Assembly: GCA_007132635.1 (NCBI GenBank)
Contig: SLOG01000156.1
Coordinates: 1-8,143 of the forward strand
DNA length: 8,143 bases
Reading direction: 5' to 3'
From: Limnochordia bacterium
GTDB taxonomy: Bacteria; Bacillota; Limnochordia; Darwinibacteriales; SLO01
The notes below the pieces were generated by a model. It made no database searches. It was given only the letters and a program-made list of their open reading frames with translations, and had not been told where the DNA came from. Shown in pieces: positions 5,215 through 8,143 of the stretch (positions are counted from its first letter, which is position 1; each line of letters starts with the position of its first letter). The position numbers and the translations under genes are program-made.

Positions 5215-6717
5215 CTACTGGCCGCTCATCGCCATGAGCTGTTGATGCAGCCAATCGGCTTGGCTGTTCATCTCATTGACCATCCGTTCCATGGCGGTGA
5301 ACTGATTCCAATACCGCTGTTCCACCCTGGCAAGCCGCTCTTCCATTGTAAGGAGCCGTTCTTCGTACCGACGAATCTGATTGCCCAGGTAACTCTGGTC
5401 ATACAAGGTGCTTTCACGCCCGGCCGTTTGGACAATGCGGTTCATCCCGGCTGTAACTGCTCCGTGTAGCTTGCGCGCGACCCCTTGGCTGCTTTCGCTA
5501 TCCGACTCTGCGGTGAAGAGGTTGATGACTTGGTCGACATCGTTTTCCAACGCGTTTTGGAGTTTTGCCTCGTCAAGATGCAGGCGGCCATTCTCATGCC
5601 AGGGCCCGGTTGTGATGCCGATTTGGCTTAGCATCTGTATGTCTTGATCTCTAGAGACTGCGGAGCCCAAAGCCAGTCGCATGCTTGACATAATACTATT
5701 TAGAGTGGTATCGTTGCGCAGCACACCGCTCATCGCTTTCTCTTCCCAAAGCTCAACCTCGCGTTCACTCATACTCTCTCTCTGTTCATCAGTGAGGGGA
5801 GGAAAGTCTCGATGGTGTGGTTCACGTAGTTTCTCGTGAATTTCACCAATAATCTCGTTGTAAAGGTCGACGAAATCACGGATAGTTTCCATCGCTTTCT
5901 CCGTGTCCTGGGACACGTCGACTCGGATTGGCGTTTCGGCAATGGAATTTAGGGTGACTGAGGTTCCAAGCACCTCAAACGTATTGCCCTCCCGTTCTGT
6001 AGAGATTCCATTTATCGATAGTACCGCGTTTTCGCCAGTCGCTGCGATCACGGTCTCATCTTCATCCGAGAATTCAAGGCCGAGGATGTCCCCCAGGAAG
6101 ATCCTGCCATTCTCGGAAGCACCCGCGCCTGCCTCGCCGTAGAGGAAGGCAATCTTGCTGCTTTCGCCTGTGCCTGCCGTCGACAGCGAAATGCGGTCCG
6201 CCTCGACATCATGGTACAGCGTCAAGTCCAAGTTATCATTTCTATTTATGGCGTCTGCGAAATCAGCGAACGTGGCCTCTGGGCCTACTTCGATAACTAC
6301 TTCCTCACCGTCGATGCCCTGGAGAGAAACAGCAAGGCCGGCTTCGCCGGTATTTGCAGCGAAACGTTCTGCTGCTCCCGGGCCTTCGACACTGACAACG
6401 TGGGCACGCGAAGCTAGTCTCTCGACTTTATCAATGGTGAAGCTGCCTAACTGAGAGCGCCCACTAGCAACCGCCGATACCGCCGCATCATTGGTCGAGG
6501 AGGCTGTCCGGCTGATGTAGGTCGACTGCAGCCTCAGATTGAAGGCTGTGTCCCTCAGGCGGGTGAGTTTTGTGTTAATGCTTCGATAGGCATCTCGCTG
6601 CCATTCCGTGCGTGTTTTATTTTGAAATACTCGTTCCAAGGGCTTGCGTTCCGCCTGCATAAGATCGCGAACTAGAGCATCGGTGTCAATTCCAGAAGCA
6701 ATGCCGCCTATTCTCAT
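5215..6717 (-). CDS. fliD: Flagellar filament capping protein FliD (hook-associated protein 2)
   Basis: FliD forms the oligomeric cap at the filament tip and folds exported flagellin. It is 500 aa, normal for the family. The N-terminus MRIGGIASGIDTDALVRDLM is diagnostic, followed by QNKTRTEWQRDAYRSI (32-47), the N-terminal helical domain. The middle D2/D3 region (about 70-270) is variable and rich in Asp/Glu. The C-terminal FliD domain (about 230-480) includes PPLTDEQRESMSEREVELW (306-324), a pattern familiar from Clostridia and Bacilli. The last 60 residues (EERLLTMEERLARVEQRYW, 452-470, onward) form the coiled-coil end. Start: ATG 6717 has GAGGTG 6 nt upstream (6724-6729); the GTG at 6726 lies inside that ribosome binding site and is rejected. 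A SigD promoter lies just upstream, and the fliT-like gene follows 23 nt later. No signal peptide is expected, as export is by the flagellar type III system. Confidence 0.96.
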   Translation of the reverse strand: MRIGGIASGIDTDALVRDLMQAERKPLERVFQNKTRTEWQRDAYRSINTKLTRLRDTAFNLRLQSTYISRTASSTNDAAVSAVASGRSQLGSFTIDKVERLASRAHVVSVEGPGAAERFAANTGEAGLAVSLQGIDGEEVVIEVGPEATFADFADAINRNDNLDLTLYHDVEADRISLSTAGTGESSKIAFLYGEAGAGASENGRIFLGDILGLEFSDEDETVIAATGENAVLSINGISTEREGNTFEVLGTSVTLNSIAETPIRVDVSQDTEKAMETIRDFVDLYNEIIGEIHEKLREPHHRDFPPLTDEQRESMSEREVELWEEKAMSGVLRNDTTLNSIMSSMRLALGSAVSRDQDIQMLSQIGITTGPWHENGRLHLDEAKLQNALENDVDQVINLFTAESDSESSQGVARKLHGAVTAGMNRIVQTAGRESTLYDQSYLGNQIRRYEERLLTMEERLARVEQRYWNQFTAMERMVNEMNSQADWLHQQLMAMSGQ

Positions 6718-6723
6718 TGTATT

Positions 6724-6729
6724 CACCTC
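6724..6729 (-). promoter_or_regulatory. Ribosome binding site deciding the fliD start
   Basis: GAGGTG on the minus strand lies 6 nt before ATG 6717. The alternative in-frame GTG (6724-6726) is part of this element, so initiation at ATG is preferred. Confidence 0.75.
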
Positions 6730-6753
6730 ATCTGTCCTATCTGCTTATCCATA

Positions 6754-6780
6754 ATATCGGTATCTGCGGCGTGAACTTTA
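6754..6780 (-). promoter_or_regulatory. SigD (sigma-28) flagellar promoter of fliD
   Basis: On the minus strand TAAA (6777-6780, extended as TAAAGTT) is followed after 16 nt by CCGATAT (6754-6760). This matches the SigD/FliA consensus TAAA-N14-16-CCGATAT in every core base. The predicted start of transcription, near 6748, gives a leader of about 30 nt to the fliD ATG. It implies that fliD-fliT is a late (class III) flagellar unit dependent on sigma-28 and therefore subject to an anti-sigma checkpoint. Confidence 0.85.
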
Positions 6781-6887
6781 ATGAAAACCAGTCAAAGTGC
6801 AGGATTCAACGTGCAATGTGCGAATACCAAGCGCAAGGAGAGAAAAAAACTCCTGAGAACGAGTTGAATTAAGGAGGCGTCTTAACC
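6781..6887. other. Divergent intergenic region between fliD and the mannosidase gene
   Basis: No gene is visible here. AAGGAGG (6871-6877) is the ribosome binding site of the mannosidase gene. A second AAGGAG (6835-6840) pairs weakly with CTCCT (6850-6854) across an A-rich loop. GTGC occurs three times (6797, 6811, 6818) without a clear pattern. I could not find a convincing sigma-A promoter for the rightward gene, so its promoter may be weak or activator-dependent. Confidence 0.5.
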
Positions 6888-8143
6888 ATGCCGGAGTCGA
6901 CCGTATCGTCTGTTGTCGAACAGCTGGATAGAGCCGCAGCGACTCTATCCAGCGTACAGGCTCCCTGCCACTGGGAGATTCATGCGGGACACGTCACAGA
7001 TCCACATGAGCGTTTCCAGCCGCTTGCTGGGTGGCTGTCGCTTGAGGAAGCGCAGCGGGTGGGTGTTCAACCTGGACCGGCGTGGCTGCGGAGTGTCATC
7101 ACCATTCCAGCGGCAGCTGAGGGGCTTTCACTTTGCGGTAGTGCAGTAGGCTTTTCGTTTATGGGCGTATTGGCGGCTGATTGCTATATTAACGGCAGTC
7201 TGGTTCTCCGTGAGCGGTTTTGGGCTGCCAGTGGTCCTGCTCTTCTCCCGGCTGAGCCAGTTGGGCCGTCAGGCAGCAGCTATGTCGTCACCGTTAAGAC
7301 AGAGGTGCCCGCTTCAGGTATTCCCAAAGGACTTCACTGCGCGCCTGTCGTCCAAATGATTGATAAGCACGTAGAGGAGCTGCATGTTCTGCAGGCTCAA
7401 TTGGAAATGGCCTCAGCTCTAGCAGCCGGAGAAGCCGACGAGAGGTGTATTGCTGCCGCCTTGAAAGCTCTAAACTTGGAGGCTTTGGCAGAACGGCAGT
7501 GGGATGCATTCCTGGCTTCACTAGCGGCCTGTGAAACCGCGCTGCGGCCATTTTCTCCGCGAGCCAAAGCACACCGTGTTCACCTCATAGGGCATGCACA
7601 TATCGACATGAACTGGCAGTGGGATTGGCAGGATACAGAGGATGTGATTCTGCGGGACATGCGCAGCGTGGTAGGCATTATGCGCGACTACCCCGAATTG
7701 ACCTTCAGTCACAGCCAAGCAGCCACCTATCAAGTTCTGCAGCAGAAAGAGCCAGAACTATTCGCAGAAGTCAAACAGCGCATTGCTGAAGGTCGTTGGG
7801 AGGTTACTGCTTCCACTTGGGTCGAAGGCGATCTCAATATGGCTGCTGGAGAAAGCCTGGTCAGCCAGCACCTGCAGGCCATCCGGTGGTGTGAGAAACA
7901 CTTAGGTGTTCGACCTACTACAATGTGGGAGCCTGATACCTTTGGCCATCCCGGAACGGTGCCGCAGATTGCCAGGCAGGTTGGCGTAGGCCAATACTTC
8001 CATATGCGTTGTAACCCTGGAAAACCCGAACCGTATCCCGCCTATCTGTGGGAGGGGCTGGACGGGTCACGTCTGTTTGTGGCCTCGCGGGGTTATAATG
8101 GTACCATCACGCCGCTGGCTCTGCTTAGTGTAACTCTTCAGCA
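6888..8143 (+). CDS. Glycoside hydrolase family 38 alpha-mannosidase, N-terminal 418 codons (runs off the window)
   Basis: The frame from ATG 6888 is open to the window edge (418 codons plus 2 bases) with AAGGAGG 10 nt upstream. GH38 enzymes are retaining, metal-dependent alpha-mannosidases. Residues 1-225 form an N-terminal region without signal peptide. The catalytic domain starts at about 229 with HRVHLIGHAHIDMNW, where H238 and D240 are the expected zinc ligands. It continues with FSHSQAA (273-279), EGRWEVTASTWVEGDLNM (301-318), in which D315 is the expected nucleophile, GESL (321-324) and EPDTFGHPGTVPQI (348-361). The N-terminal extension before the GH38 domain is the layout of cytosolic Ams1/MAN2C1-like enzymes, while MngB-type enzymes begin almost directly with the motif. 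The likely role is trimming mannosides or glycans in the cytoplasm. The C-terminal part, including the last zinc ligand and beta-sandwich domains, is outside the window. Confidence 0.93.
   Translation, partial: MPESTVSSVVEQLDRAAATLSSVQAPCHWEIHAGHVTDPHERFQPLAGWLSLEEAQRVGVQPGPAWLRSVITIPAAAEGLSLCGSAVGFSFMGVLAADCYINGSLVLRERFWAASGPALLPAEPVGPSGSSYVVTVKTEVPASGIPKGLHCAPVVQMIDKHVEELHVLQAQLEMASALAAGEADERCIAAALKALNLEALAERQWDAFLASLAACETALRPFSPRAKAHRVHLIGHAHIDMNWQWDWQDTEDVILRDMRSVVGIMRDYPELTFSHSQAATYQVLQQKEPELFAEVKQRIAEGRWEVTASTWVEGDLNMAAGESLVSQHLQAIRWCEKHLGVRPTTMWEPDTFGHPGTVPQIARQVGVGQYFHMRCNPGKPEPYPAYLWEGLDGSRLFVASRGYNGTITPLALLSVTLQ

Noticed and set aside
6836..6854. Small AGGAG/CTCCT hairpin with an A-rich loop upstream of the mannosidase gene
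   Set aside because: A five-bp stem with a nine-base loop is easily found by chance and is too weak to call a terminator or riboswitch.
7294..7733. Minus-strand frames opposite the mannosidase gene
   Set aside because: The plus-strand frame carries unmistakable GH38 motifs through this stretch; the antisense frames show nothing recognisable.
1..8143. One functional system linking transporter, flagellar and sugar genes, or a mobile, CRISPR or defence element
   Set aside because: The genes sit in separate units with their own promoters and terminators. No transposase, integrase, terminal repeats, CRISPR-like repeats or tRNA was seen on either strand.

Overview
The window looks like a chromosomal segment of a motile, probably Firmicutes-like bacterium living in a salty or alkaline habitat. 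The taxonomic hint comes from the FliD sequence style, strong GGAGG ribosome binding sites, a SigD-type (sigma-28) flagellar promoter and an OpuA-like betaine transporter with a CBS-containing ATPase. The habitat hint comes from a very acidic secreted solute-binding protein (53 Asp/Glu against 5 Lys/Arg in the mature part), while a cytoplasmic protein such as the aldose epimerase is only mildly acidic. That pattern fits a compatible-solute (salt-out) strategy. The binding protein has no lipobox, which leaves open a diderm cell plan. The species cannot be named from this sequence.

Layout. At 1-102 (minus) lies the first 34 codons of a gene leaving the window, possibly a fumarylacetoacetate hydrolase family enzyme. 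Positions 103-367 form a divergent regulatory region holding two pairs of direct repeats, each with an 11-bp period. A tight three-gene operon, proV-proW-proX (368-3243, plus), follows and encodes a glycine betaine/proline-type ABC transporter: ATPase with two CBS domains, permease, and secreted binding protein. A bidirectional hairpin terminator (3301-3328) separates it from a convergent minus-strand pair: a small DUF1622-like membrane protein (4276-4686) followed by an aldose 1-epimerase (3327-4250), with its own extended -10 promoter. Upstream of these is a flagellar pair on the minus strand, fliD (5215-6717) and a fliT-like chaperone gene (4814-5191). It is driven by a well-matching SigD promoter and closed by an 18-bp perfect hairpin. 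Divergent from fliD, a GH38 alpha-mannosidase gene starts at 6888 and runs open off the right edge.

Function. The transporter takes up osmoprotectants, fliD/fliT cap and chaperone flagellar filament assembly, and the epimerase and mannosidase serve sugar metabolism. The three parts are separate transcription units; I see no evidence that they form one system. I found no mobile element, CRISPR array, tRNA or rRNA. The most interesting signal is the paired 11-bp-period repeats ahead of proV, which look like tandem boxes for an OmpR/PhoB-family response regulator. The next is the extreme acidity and missing lipobox of the binding protein.
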